Assembly (NCBI GenBank): GCA_910584215.1
Contig: CAJTYI010000004.1
Coordinates: 9,791 to 69,372, forward strand
DNA: 59,582 nt
DNA from: an uncultured Roseburia sp.
Lineage (GTDB): Bacteria; Bacillota; Clostridia; Lachnospirales; Lachnospiraceae
Direction of reading: 5' to 3'
The position numbers and the translations under genes are program-made. The notes under the pieces are model-generated. The model did not search any database. It was not told the DNA's origin and saw only the letters and a program-made list of their open reading frames with translations. This document shows positions 11,001-19,485 of this stretch, piece after piece (position 1 is the stretch's first letter; every line of letters starts with the position of its first letter).

Positions 11001-14000
11001 TTATGCCATGGTAGGCACCAACAGTTTTGTAGTGGATGTACCGGAAGGAAGCTACAAGGTTGATGTTATTTGTAGTGGAACATCCAGCGGTTCTCTGAGA
11101 ACAAATGGAACGATCGAGGGGGAAAGCTTTTCGATTTCATGTGGAAAGAACTCTTATGGCATTGTCACTAAGACAGTAAATGTAACTGACGGGCAGCTTA
11201 CGCTAGAGTTTACAGGAAGTAACTTTAACTGTGTGGCCGGCATTATCGTGCGCCCGGTTACGGCCGCCGGGGGAACGACCGCGGCGACGGATGTAAAACT
11301 TGGCGTCAATAAAATGACGGCTGTTGTCGGCGAGGAAATCCGTGCGGCGGTGAAGGTGCTGCCGGCAAACGCATCCGATCAGAGCGTAACCTATACGGTG
11401 ACAAAGGGCGCAGATGTGGCCGCAGTAAACGCGGCGGGTGTCATTACCGGCAAGAGCGCGGGAACGGCGACTGTGCGTGCAGCGTTGACGAAGAATACAG
11501 CGAAATACGCGGAAGTTACCGTCACTTTTGTCGAGAAACCCACGATCACGGGGCTAAAGCTTGATGTCTCGAATCTGGAATTGGAGACGGGTAAGAAACA
11601 TATCTTAACTCCGTCTGTGACGCCGGCGGGAAGCAAAGTAACATACAAATACAAGAGCAGTGATGCAAATGTAGCGACGGTTTCGGCCTCCGGTGAGATT
11701 ACGGCATTGGCAGTCGGAAGTGCTGAAATTACCTGCGAGGTTGTCGGTTCCACGGAGGAGGCAGTCTGCAAGGTCAAAGTTGTGGAGGCGGCGCCGGATA
11801 TTTCAACGCTTACCGCGGTGGATATTCCGAAGGCGGCGGAGAACCTTGTCTATATCTACAAAACCATGCAGGTTGGTGTGCCGGAAAAAGAAGGTTATAC
11901 TGTAAAATACGGGAAAGCCACATATCCGGGCACCTACAATGCCCTTTGTACGCTTGAACCCGGATACAAATGGTCGGACAATACCGTGGAGAATAAGGTG
12001 TTATCGTGGTCAATCGACAAAGCCATGCCGGATTTGAGCAAGGTGAAACTTAGCACGATCAATGCGGTGACCGGACAAAAACTTTCGCAGCTTGCGCTGC
12101 CTGGAAGCCCGACCAGAGGATATTACCACTGGAAAGACGACACTTTAAGTGTCGGAGATGTGGGAACGCATGAGTTTGAAGTGTATTTTGTTCCCATCAA
12201 TGAGCAGACCGAAAAAGTTGTCTACGGTCTGAAAGCGACAGTCAAGGTGACGGCGCGCACGGAAGCACTGAAAGAATTTACCGTAACGGTCAATGCGGGC
12301 GAGGGAGGAAGCGTGACACCTGCCGGCGCCAATAAAGTGACGGAGAATGATGACTTTACGTTTACCGTGACCCCCAGAGACGGTTATGAGATTGAGGATG
12401 TGAAGGTCGGCGGCGTTTCACTCGGAGCAGTGACCGACTATACGATACGGACGGTGACGGAAGATATCACGGTAGAGGTCAGCTTTGCTGAGGTCGAGCA
12501 CCATACTGTGACAGCCACGGCGGGAGCAGGCGGAAAAGTAACACCGGAGAGCAAGGTAGTCAATGCCGGTGGTGACGCGACGTTTACGATCGTGCCGGAT
12601 GCCGGTTATGAGGTTGCCGATGTCAAGGTAGACGGAATTTCTGTAGGCAAAGTGACAAGTTATACTGTGCGCCATGTAGTGGCGGATGTCGCGGTGGAGG
12701 TTGCGTTCCAGCGTATCCAATATATTGTAGCATTTGCAAGCGGCGTCGGAGGAAAGATCACTGTGAATGAAGGTGACGCGGCGAAAAACGTGAAAGTATT
12801 TTACGGAGACAGCCTGACGTTTGTCGTTGTCCCTGACAGCGGTTATGAGATCGAAGACCTGAAAGTGAACGGGGTATCGGTGGGCAGCGTGACAGGTTAC
12901 ACTTTAGAAAACATAAAAGAGAATGTTACGGTGGAGGCAGCGTTCCGCCATATACAGCACCAGGTTACGTTCCGAAGTGGAACAGGCGGAAAGATTACCG
13001 TAGATGGCAGTGACGCGGCGGAAACTTGGAGTGTATCCCATGGGGATAATCTGACGTTTGCCGTTGTTCCCGATGCCGGTTATGCGGTCGCGGACGTGAA
13101 AGTAGACGGAAACTCGGTCGGTAAGGTGACAACCTATACGTTACAGAATGTGACGGCGGATAAGACGGTCGAAGCGGCATTTGCCAGAGAAGAGGCAGGA
13201 GGAAGCGAGACGGTCGAAAGTGAGACGCCGGGAAGTGAAACCGGAAACAGCGAAAGTGCGGGCAACAGCCAGACACCGGGAAGTGAAACCGGAAACAGCG
13301 AAGGTGTAGACGGAAGCGAGACGACAGGCACGGAGACGGTGGGAAGTGAGACGCCGGGAAGCGAAACCGGAAACAGCGAAGGTACAGACGGAAGCGAGAC
13401 GACAGGCACGGAGACGGTGGGAAGTGAGACGCCGGGAAGCGAAACCGGAAACAGCGAAGGTGCGGGCAGCAGCCAGACACCAGGAAGTGAAACGCCGGGA
13501 AGTGAGAATTCTGGAGGAAACGGCGGCAATAACGGAACAGGCGGCACGGGCAGTGGCGGCTCCGAACAGAGGGAACCGCTCAAGGACGGCGATCCGATTT
13601 CCGATCAGAAAGGTAATAAGTATGTCGTTACAGGAAGCGGTCGGACAGTCGAGTATACCGGATGCACAAACGCAAAGGCAACAGATGTTACGGTGCCCGA
13701 TACGGTGGAAGTTGGCGGTATCTCTTACCAGGTGACTTCCATTGGCGCCAAAGCGTTTTATAAGAAAACAAAACTGAAAAAAGTGACGATCGGCAAAAAT
13801 GTACAGTCAATCGGCAAGAGTGCTTTTGAGAAGTGTACGTCACTTAAGACCGTGACGTTTAAGAAAGGCAGTAAGTGTAAGAAAATTGGCGCGAGTGCAT
13901 TTAAAGGGGATAAGGCGCTTACAAAGATAACGTTGCCAAACAGTGTACAGAAGCTGGATACCGGGGCATTTGCATCCTGTACGAAGCTTGCGTCCGTGAC

Positions 14001-14226
14001 GATTGGAACGGGACTGAAAACGATTGGAGCGTCGGCATTCAGCGGCGACAGTAAGCTGAAAACGCTCACGATTAACTCGAAAAAGTTAAATTCAGTAGGA
14101 AAAAATGCGTTCAAGAAAGCGAAAGCTAACTTAACCATTAAAGTTCCAAAAGCGCAGAAAAAGAAATATGCGTCTTATTTTAAAAAAGCCGGACTGAAAA
14201 AATACAAATTGGTCGGCAAAAAGTAG
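8047..14226 (+). CDS. Secreted rhamnogalacturonan lyase, family PL11 (YesW/YesX-like), with long modular tail
   Basis: Predicted to cleave the rhamnogalacturonan I backbone by beta-elimination outside the cell. The ATG at 8047 follows AAGGAG by seven bases; the frame is open from a GTG at 8005, which lacks a site. A signal peptide (about 1-34) precedes the PL11 catalytic region (about 45-730), an eight-bladed propeller family rich in calcium-binding DxDGDG loops (FDGDGRAD, FDFDGDG-type, TDGDGIGD, VDGDGCDE) and with the typical ending NVGYNQP. Then follow a fibronectin-like domain, a Big_4-like domain, a GYG module (10785-11270), two BIG2 domains, an unassigned beta domain, four InlB/SpaA-type repeats (12280-13190), an acidic SET-rich linker and a BspA-type LRR module (13600-14220) very like that of the first esterase. 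At 2059 residues it is about three times the length of plain PL11 enzymes. Confidence 0.9.
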   Translation: MRKWKSCGAGVLAFLFGVQSIFTGLPAHEVKAAQQPAAQADVKIGKDGLRDRGVVAINLGGETGAETKVSATDANGNPITSGVYVSWRSFEEDDFDGDGRADAVFDVYRNDSKLASGITVTNLVDPEGKATDTYRVVGSTDVVLGIEAKEIVPWQKQYLELDLCKPEDETVPLYVGKDEQGNPKPYPTTCTYTANDMSVGQLDGDGSLDLIVKWDPNNSQDNSSNGYTGKVFLDGYRVDWNTGETKLLWRIDMGVNIRAGAHYTQYQVWDFDGDGIAEIAVKTADGTTTYKSADGTAATLKETGHVGKISADKQRVDVVQGEMNYDYRNGGGRSLTGDEYFTIFNGEDGTILDNTAYIPDRGNWTSWGDDYGNRSERYLSATGYVMGEDKAPAALFGRGYYTRIAITAFYLKDTDGDGIGDKIDTYWAFDTMKDGGEYEAQGNHGVAVNDVDGDGCDELIYGSLCIDHDGKVLWSTGLQHGDAMHVSDWIPDNPGLEIMQVHEDLSSHMDGEAINVQVEVHDAATGKLLMGYGTGGDTGRGLMADIDPTSLGGEWYAGYGPEGIRNTASRAVFAASSTMDKLVQLGQTGATPAMNFSIFWDGDLLSELYDGADKQNPVVSKWNYLTGRDSTTLFATKEALNSNGTKNNAGLVADIFGDWREEVIVRSAADASKARVYATTIQTDYVVPCLLEDLAYREAVAWQNVGYNQPANTSYLVSEGVVTAKLGCVEKKTTNQQVVLKFAPASDGVRGHEISGYHLYRAEVNNGTVGAYELLATLGADAAEYTDTSVTLGKSYAYQIAAVVKVPQLVRVTGGDVTYREEMAERDSYLSRPLVIDLSASADKVYAETVYYGDASGLPETETIKSKAGDVTTRPVSWGAVDTTKLGTQTVQGVAEDYEGYVEAEVTVDYRPTHRFDIGIVGGATPEGWTAVNTNASGGSSTTEALGINYTAERGYGFLNAAANFQGRSLGYDTAGIIPSEVYRDYAMVGTNSFVVDVPEGSYKVDVICSGTSSGSLRTNGTIEGESFSISCGKNSYGIVTKTVNVTDGQLTLEFTGSNFNCVAGIIVRPVTAAGGTTAATDVKLGVNKMTAVVGEEIRAAVKVLPANASDQSVTYTVTKGADVAAVNAAGVITGKSAGTATVRAALTKNTAKYAEVTVTFVEKPTITGLKLDVSNLELETGKKHILTPSVTPAGSKVTYKYKSSDANVATVSASGEITALAVGSAEITCEVVGSTEEAVCKVKVVEAAPDISTLTAVDIPKAAENLVYIYKTMQVGVPEKEGYTVKYGKATYPGTYNALCTLEPGYKWSDNTVENKVLSWSIDKAMPDLSKVKLSTINAVTGQKLSQLALPGSPTRGYYHWKDDTLSVGDVGTHEFEVYFVPINEQTEKVVYGLKATVKVTARTEALKEFTVTVNAGEGGSVTPAGANKVTENDDFTFTVTPRDGYEIEDVKVGGVSLGAVTDYTIRTVTEDITVEVSFAEVEHHTVTATAGAGGKVTPESKVVNAGGDATFTIVPDAGYEVADVKVDGISVGKVTSYTVRHVVADVAVEVAFQRIQYIVAFASGVGGKITVNEGDAAKNVKVFYGDSLTFVVVPDSGYEIEDLKVNGVSVGSVTGYTLENIKENVTVEAAFRHIQHQVTFRSGTGGKITVDGSDAAETWSVSHGDNLTFAVVPDAGYAVADVKVDGNSVGKVTTYTLQNVTADKTVEAAFAREEAGGSETVESETPGSETGNSESAGNSQTPGSETGNSEGVDGSETTGTETVGSETPGSETGNSEGTDGSETTGTETVGSETPGSETGNSEGAGSSQTPGSETPGSENSGGNGGNNGTGGTGSGGSEQREPLKDGDPISDQKGNKYVVTGSGRTVEYTGCTNAKATDVTVPDTVEVGGISYQVTSIGAKAFYKKTKLKKVTIGKNVQSIGKSAFEKCTSLKTVTFKKGSKCKKIGASAFKGDKALTKITLPNSVQKLDTGAFASCTKLASVTIGTGLKTIGASAFSGDSKLKTLTINSKKLNSVGKNAFKKAKANLTIKVPKAQKKKYASYFKKAGLKKYKLVGKK
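13302..13457 (+). repeat. Two tandem 78-bp (26-codon) repeats in the lyase linker
   Basis: Positions 13302-13379 and 13380-13457 are nearly identical and encode GSETTGTETVGSETPGSETG-type units, differing at one Val/Thr codon. Shorter SETPGSET pieces flank them. Copy number is likely variable between strains. Confidence 0.85.
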
Positions 14227-14253
14227 AGCAAACAAGGAAAGGCGGGGGGTAAT

Positions 14254-16176
14254 ATGAAGAAAATTGCATTGATCATGGATGGGTGGAAGCGTTTCTTCAC
14301 TTACGCCTGGCCGGCGGGAATCCTGCAAAAGATCAGAGAGAAGAAAGAAGAGATCAACCTCTATATTTTTAACAGCTCCGGTTCCTGGAGCTTGGATGAG
14401 AATTATAACATCGGTGAGTACAATATTTACCGACTGCCCTGCCTTTCCGATTTTGACGGCATCATATTGGATTTGAATAACATTCGCACGGCTTCCGCAT
14501 CGGAGTATATCGTGCGCGCTGCGAGGGAATCTCAAAAACCGGTGATTGTCATCGGATGTGAGATCGAAGGGTTTTACTTCGTGGGAATTGACAATTATCA
14601 CGCGATGAGGGAGATGATCGCTCATTTGCACAAGGTTCATGCCTGCCAAAGTTTCTGGTTTGTGATGGCGGACATGGGCAATTATGAAAATGTCCTGCGC
14701 ATTACCGGCATGAAAGATTATATGAAAGAGCAGAATCTCGTGTACGACGAGGCGGATTTCTATTGCGACAGTTTTGAATTTCGCTGCGGATACGAGGGAT
14801 TTTTCACCCTGCTTTTGCGCCATGACGGTAAGCTGCCGGATGCGGTGCTGTGTGCAAACGACAACATTGCCGTAGGGTTTTGCGAGGCGGCTGCCACCAT
14901 GGGATACCATGCGCCGGATGATTTTCGCATTACCGGTTTTGACGACTTTGATAAGGCGAGTATGTATAAGCCTTATCTGTCGACGGTCAATTACATCCGC
15001 GAAGAGGTCGGTGCACTCTGCGCAGAAATGTTATTAAAGATTTGGGCCGGAGAGGAGATCGGACGTTTTCATTATACCCGGACGAAGAGTATTTTTTCGG
15101 AGAGCTGCGGCTGTGTGCCGCAGCGTGTGGTAGATCACAGGCAAAATGCAAAAGATCAGATTATTTATAAACTGGGCGATGAAAAGTTTAGTGAGAAGAT
15201 ACGGGTGCTCGAATATGAATTGATGCACTGCCCTACGATTCGTGATATGGCGGAGTGCATTCAGCACTGTTTTGATATCATGCAGTGTGATGCGGTCTAT
15301 CTTGTTTTGGATGATCATATGAATGACTTTCGTCGTGAGAGAGAATATTTCGACGAACATTTGCTGGAGGATGAGGATTTCTGTGTCGAGGGGTATCCCG
15401 CGCATATGAACGTAGAATTTGCCTACGGTAAGGAGGGAGCGCTTGACAGCTGCGGCAGGCAGATCAAAGAATTGTTTCCCATGTTTGATTTTGATGAGCC
15501 GGCCACGGATTTTGTGTTTATGCCGCTGCATTTCCAGAAATATACGGTGGGGTATTTTGTCATCCGCAACGGAATCTATGTCATGGAGCACCAATATCTG
15601 TATGAAATCCTAAATACCTTAATTACCGCGATGGAAAACCTGCACCGCAAGGAGCGGACCGAGTATATGAACAAGGTACTTTCCGAGCTCTATATCAAGG
15701 ACGCCATGACGGGTCTCTATAACCGCATGGGTTATAAGACACTGGTACCGCGGATGTTTGAGGAGAAGAAAAAGCTGGGTGAAAATCTGATTGTCATGTT
15801 TATTGACATGGACCGTCTGAAGTTCATCAACGACACCTATGGGCATGAGTATGGCGATTTTGCCATCCGCACGATTGCGGGGACGCTGCTGCATTATGTG
15901 CCTAAAGGCGGCGTCGCTGTGCGCAACGGCGGAGACGAGTTTGTAGCCATTTTACCCAGTGTGCCGGAGGAAGAACTGAGGGCGCTGGTGGAAAATATTC
16001 ACGGCGAAATCCGCGATATGGCGGAGCGCATGGAACTGCCGTTTGAGCTTTCTGCCAGCATCGGTACGATCTATACCGATTGGAAAAGCAGTAAAACGAT
16101 GGATGATTACATCAGACAGGCCGATGAAATTATGTACAAAGAAAAGATGAAAAAAAAGGTCAACAGGCGCAGCTAA
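14254..16176 (+). CDS. Cytoplasmic LacI-type sugar-binding domain fused to GGDEF diguanylate cyclase
   Basis: Residues 1 to about 290 have the fold signature of LacI/GalR periplasmic-binding-like domains, with DGIILDLNN, VIGCEIEGF, the 'DAVLCANDNIAVGFCEAA' stretch and ITGFDDFD. There is no DNA-binding helix-turn-helix, signal peptide or membrane segment before it. A middle region (about 300-465) could be GAF-like. Residues 470-635 form a GGDEF domain with DAMTGLYNRMG, FIDMDRLKFIND and an intact NGGDEF near 558-562. It should therefore turn binding of a small ligand, probably a sugar, into c-di-GMP output. The gene starts 27 bp after the PL11 lyase gene with no terminator between them, so co-transcription is likely. 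A degradation product of pectin is an attractive but unproven ligand. Confidence 0.85.
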   Translation: MKKIALIMDGWKRFFTYAWPAGILQKIREKKEEINLYIFNSSGSWSLDENYNIGEYNIYRLPCLSDFDGIILDLNNIRTASASEYIVRAARESQKPVIVIGCEIEGFYFVGIDNYHAMREMIAHLHKVHACQSFWFVMADMGNYENVLRITGMKDYMKEQNLVYDEADFYCDSFEFRCGYEGFFTLLLRHDGKLPDAVLCANDNIAVGFCEAAATMGYHAPDDFRITGFDDFDKASMYKPYLSTVNYIREEVGALCAEMLLKIWAGEEIGRFHYTRTKSIFSESCGCVPQRVVDHRQNAKDQIIYKLGDEKFSEKIRVLEYELMHCPTIRDMAECIQHCFDIMQCDAVYLVLDDHMNDFRREREYFDEHLLEDEDFCVEGYPAHMNVEFAYGKEGALDSCGRQIKELFPMFDFDEPATDFVFMPLHFQKYTVGYFVIRNGIYVMEHQYLYEILNTLITAMENLHRKERTEYMNKVLSELYIKDAMTGLYNRMGYKTLVPRMFEEKKKLGENLIVMFIDMDRLKFINDTYGHEYGDFAIRTIAGTLLHYVPKGGVAVRNGGDEFVAILPSVPEEELRALVENIHGEIRDMAERMELPFELSASIGTIYTDWKSSKTMDDYIRQADEIMYKEKMKKKVNRRS

Positions 16177-16202
16177 AAATGCTGTAAAATGTCAAAAAGA
16201 CG

Positions 16203-16231
16203 TTGTTATTTTGCCAATTTCATACTATAAT
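16203..16231 (+). promoter_or_regulatory. Sigma-A promoter of the chemoreceptor gene
   Basis: TTGTTA (16203-16208), a 17-base spacer, then a perfect TATAAT (16226-16231). It lies about 45 bases before the ATG at 16276. Confidence 0.7.
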
Positions 16232-16275
16232 AAGAATAGTACATTTTGGAAACAAGTCACAGGAGGATATGCGAA

Positions 16276-18012
16276 ATGAAAAAATTAGATAATGTCAGCA
16301 TCCGATTTAAAGTATTGGTTCCAATGTTACTATTGGCTCTGATGTTGGTGGTTGTCACGCTCACTAGTATTTCGAGCCTGGGCAGTGTGATGAAGGCGAG
16401 TACACAGATTTCGGAAAAATATGTAGATAATATAGAACAGATCGGGGCGCTGTCCACGTCGTTCCAGTCGCTCAACCGCATGGTGTTTGCCAGCTGTACC
16501 GCCAATGACGTGGCGACGAAAAAGTCGCTTGCGGCCGAAGCGGAGGAGATGAAAGCAAAGATCGATGGGATTTGTGACGTCTTAGAGACTAAGATCAGCA
16601 GTGGCGAGCAGTCGGAAGTTTACCAGCAGTTTCAGGGCAACTACCTGTTATACCTGGAGAGTTTCGGAAAGGCGCTGGAATACAGCGGCGGCGGCCAGAC
16701 CCAGCGGGCTATGGTGATGGCAAACGGTGAAGTGACGGCAAAGAGCAACAGTATCACGGAGAATCTCGACGCGCTGTTAGAGCTCAATAAGACTGCCTTG
16801 AATCAGGCGGTTGCTTCCCAGGCTGGTACATATCAGAGTGCGCGAGCGCTTGGGCTTGGGCTTTTGGCTCTCGCTCTGGTACTGGCAGGGTGCGCTGTTC
16901 TTATCTGCATTGCCGGTATTATCCGTCCGATGACGGGCATGAATAAAAAGCTTAATAAGATTGTCGATAATATCAAGTCCGGCAGGGGAGATTTGACCCA
17001 GCGCGTGCCAAGTCACGGCAGAGACGAGGTTGGGCAGCTTGCCAACGGCATCAACACATTTATTGAGACACTTCAGAGCATTATGGCAAAAATCACGGAC
17101 AATTCCTTGCAGTTAGAGCGTATCGTCTCAACGGTGCTCGGCAATGTCACCACAGCCAACGACAACTCCTATGACATTTCTTCTGTGATGGAGCAGTTGT
17201 CTGCTTCCCTGGAGCAAGTTTCCGCGACGGTTGCTGGGGTCAACGAGAATACACTTCACGTAGATTCCAATGTGGTGGAGCTGGCGGATGCCTCGGAAGG
17301 CTTGCTCAGCTACGCCAACGAGATGCAGCAGAGGGCGTCTCATCTGGAGACGACGGCCGTTGCCAACAAGCAGAATACAAGTGAGATTATAAGCAATATT
17401 TTGACGAAGCTTGAGAAAGCGATTGAGGACAGCAAAAGCGTATCGCGTGTCAATGACCTGACGGACGAGATTCTTAGCATTTCGAGTCAGACCAATCTTT
17501 TGTCGCTGAACGCTTCCATCGAGGCTGCGCGCGCCGGTGACGCCGGCAAGGGTTTTGCGGTTGTGGCGGATGAGATCAGGCAGTTGGCCGACTCGAGCCG
17601 TGACGCCGCGAACAATATTCAGGCGATCAACAGTATGGTAGTCGCGGCGGTGACGGAGCTGGTGCAGAGTTCCGACTCTCTGGTTAAATACGTCAATGAA
17701 AATATCATGCCCGATTATGACAGCTTTGTGGCTTCGGGCAGGCAGTATAACAAAGATGCGGTGCATGTCAACGATATTGTCGGCAAGTTTAACAATATGT
17801 CGTTTGAACTCAAAGACCTGATCCGAAATATCACGGAGGCGATCGAGGGAATCTCCAAGGCAGTATCGGAGAGCGCCGACGGTATTACCAATGCTGCGGT
17901 CAACACCAATTCCCTCGTAAAGGATATCACAGAGATTTCCACGGAGATGGAGAGCAACAGTGCGATTGCGGGTGAGTTAAAGAAAGAGGCCGAGAAGTTT
18001 GTACAGTTATAA
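16276..18012 (+). CDS. Methyl-accepting chemotaxis protein with 4-helix-bundle-type sensor
   Basis: A 578-residue transducer with a membrane segment near 12-32, a mostly helical outside region (about 33-185), a second membrane segment (about 188-212), a HAMP domain (about 213-268) and a long cytoplasmic signalling coiled coil. The signalling tip has the conserved ISSQTNLLSLNASIEAARAG and GKGFAVVADEIRQLA stretches that bind CheA and CheW. AGGAGG at 16261-16266 selects the ATG at 16276. It has its own promoter and a bidirectional terminator, and no che gene lies nearby, so it feeds an array encoded elsewhere. The ligand is unknown. Confidence 0.9.
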   Translation: MKKLDNVSIRFKVLVPMLLLALMLVVVTLTSISSLGSVMKASTQISEKYVDNIEQIGALSTSFQSLNRMVFASCTANDVATKKSLAAEAEEMKAKIDGICDVLETKISSGEQSEVYQQFQGNYLLYLESFGKALEYSGGGQTQRAMVMANGEVTAKSNSITENLDALLELNKTALNQAVASQAGTYQSARALGLGLLALALVLAGCAVLICIAGIIRPMTGMNKKLNKIVDNIKSGRGDLTQRVPSHGRDEVGQLANGINTFIETLQSIMAKITDNSLQLERIVSTVLGNVTTANDNSYDISSVMEQLSASLEQVSATVAGVNENTLHVDSNVVELADASEGLLSYANEMQQRASHLETTAVANKQNTSEIISNILTKLEKAIEDSKSVSRVNDLTDEILSISSQTNLLSLNASIEAARAGDAGKGFAVVADEIRQLADSSRDAANNIQAINSMVVAAVTELVQSSDSLVKYVNENIMPDYDSFVASGRQYNKDAVHVNDIVGKFNNMSFELKDLIRNITEAIEGISKAVSESADGITNAAVNTNSLVKDITEISTEMESNSAIAGELKKEAEKFVQL

Positions 18013-18092
18013 AGAACGCCGATGAACAAAAGGCAGGAAATCAATTCATAAAGAACGGCGATGAAACCTAATACAGGGAGTAAGTTCCTAAT

Positions 18093-18122
18093 AAAAACCG
18101 TCAGCGCAAGCTGGCGGTTTTT
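18093..18122. terminator. Bidirectional terminator between the chemoreceptor and plsC-like gene
   Basis: A 13-bp stem (18093-18105 with 18110-18122) around a GCAA loop, with A run on the left and T run on the right. It can therefore end transcription from both convergent genes. Confidence 0.85.
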
Positions 18123-18137
18123 GTCAGATGTAATATA

Positions 18138-18857
18138 TTAATGCTTCAGCATGTCTTCTAAGATGTGCTGGCAGTAGGCGCCGATCTTCTTTTGGTCTTC
18201 TTTTTCCAGAGTTTTTGGATAGATTGGTTTTCCGTATTCGAGGGTGATGTGCCCTGCCTTTATAAATGGGATGTGGTTTTCAAAGATGTCTGCGGAACCG
18301 GAGATGGCTATGGGGATAATCGCACAGCCTGTTTTTTCTGCGATTTTAAAACTGCCTTCCTTAAACGGCAGCATCTGCTCATCGGAGCGGTTTCGTGTGC
18401 CCTCCGGGAAAATAAAGACGGAAACGCCGCTTTTGACAAGATCGATACCTGCGAGAATTGTTTTCAAAGCATTCTTGACATTGGAGCGGTCGATGAACAG
18501 GCAGTGCAGCCGTTTCATCCAGACAGAGAGCAGAGGGATATGGTGCATCGAATATTTGGCGACATAACCGGTCAGGCCCGGACAGCGGCTGTACGTGCTG
18601 ACGACGTCAAAGTAACTGCGGTGATTGGCGACATAGAGGACCGGTTCGTCTGTCGGGACATTTTCTTCGCCGATGACGGTCACTTTGGCTCCGGCCACGA
18701 ACAGGATAAAACGGAATATCCCTTGTATAAGGCGCAGCTGATGTAAATCTGCCTTCTGCGGATGGGATCTGCCGATCAGATACTCCACGCCAAGGAGGGG
18801 GATACTTAAAATAAGAAATAAAACAATGATGAGTGCGATTAAGATCAGACGAATCAT
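18138..18857 (-). CDS. plsC: 1-acyl-sn-glycerol-3-phosphate acyltransferase (PlsC family)
   Basis: Transfers an acyl chain to lysophosphatidate to form phosphatidic acid at the membrane. The 239-residue protein has an N-terminal hydrophobic segment, the NHRSYFD block (HX4D catalytic motif, near residue 78) and FPEGTRNRS (near 150), the two hallmark motifs of the family. The start at 18857 is chosen because AGGAAGG lies nine bases upstream. The ATG at 18878 would sit only a few bases from the transcription start predicted from the promoter at 18892-18921. It converges on the chemoreceptor gene. Confidence 0.88.
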   Translation of the reverse strand: MIRLILIALIIVLFLILSIPLLGVEYLIGRSHPQKADLHQLRLIQGIFRFILFVAGAKVTVIGEENVPTDEPVLYVANHRSYFDVVSTYSRCPGLTGYVAKYSMHHIPLLSVWMKRLHCLFIDRSNVKNALKTILAGIDLVKSGVSVFIFPEGTRNRSDEQMLPFKEGSFKIAEKTGCAIIPIAISGSADIFENHIPFIKAGHITLEYGKPIYPKTLEKEDQKKIGAYCQHILEDMLKH

Positions 18858-18891
18858 GCGTTTGTACCTTCCTAACATACTGATGAGTTCT

Positions 18892-18921
18892 ATTATATTA
18901 AGAAAGCAAGTATTGTGTCAA
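18892..18921 (-). promoter_or_regulatory. Sigma-A promoter of plsC-like gene
   Basis: On the minus strand TTGACA (18921-18916), an 18-base spacer, then TATAAT (18897-18892). Both hexamers are perfect matches to consensus. Confidence 0.85.
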
Positions 18922-18995
18922 TCGTTTCTTTCAATCATATTTTAGAAGCGCAGACATAAGATATAACAATATCATCCGGTTTTGGGAGAGGGAAC

Positions 18996-19427
18996 ATGAT
19001 GCGTTGTTGTCTGGGAAAATGGAAACGGGGAGTTTTATTGTGTATCGCCGCCTGCGGCTTGATGACGGCAGCGTCCTGCGGTGTGGAGGGACGCGCGGCC
19101 AAAAAAGTGGCGGATTTAGAGTACGCGGTGGTGGAGGAAAAAGATATCCCGGAGGAGCTGGGAGCCATGATGGAAGAGCGAAAAGCGGCGGATTTTAAAA
19201 TGACATACGAGTCCGAGGACGCGCTCTATATTGTGCACGGATACGGCGAACAGGAGACCGGCGGATACAGCATCCAGGTCAAAGACTGTTATCTGACAGA
19301 AAATGCGATCTATTTTGATACAGAGCTGATCGGGCCGCGCAAGGGGGAGCAGGTGAGCAAGAGCCCGAGCTATCCGTCTATCGTGGTGAAAACCGAAAAA
19401 CGGGAGGAGAGCGTAATTTTTAATTGA
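18996..19427 (+). CDS. Small lipoprotein with PrcB-like C-terminal domain
   Basis: A 143-residue protein with a basic N-terminus, a hydrophobic stretch and a lipobox-like TAASC near residue 28, so it is probably lipid-anchored on the outside of the membrane. The rest is a compact beta domain with GGYSIQVKD, YFDTELIGP and PSYPSIVVKT, the pattern of the PrcB C-terminal domain (named for a subunit of a Treponema protease complex). No protease partner lies nearby. Two adjacent ATGs follow GGGAGAGGGA. The stop codon overlaps the -35 box of the next gene. Confidence 0.65.
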   Translation: MMRCCLGKWKRGVLLCIAACGLMTAASCGVEGRAAKKVADLEYAVVEEKDIPEELGAMMEERKAADFKMTYESEDALYIVHGYGEQETGGYSIQVKDCYLTENAIYFDTELIGPRKGEQVSKSPSYPSIVVKTEKREESVIFN

Positions 19428-19452
19428 CAGAATTTTAACACAGTGATATACT
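19424..19452 (+). promoter_or_regulatory. Strong sigma-A promoter of veg
   Basis: TTGACA (19424-19429), exactly 17 bases, TATACT (19447-19452). The TGA stop of the lipoprotein gene (19425-19427) lies inside the -35 box. Confidence 0.88.
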
Positions 19453-19485
19453 GAAGTAGAGTTTTTCTGGGTGGAGGTGTAGACT

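Noticed and set aside
66..16176. Classical polysaccharide-utilisation locus
   Set aside because: No sugar transporter, extracellular solute-binding lipoprotein, glycoside hydrolase or DNA-binding regulator lies with the pectin enzymes in this window.
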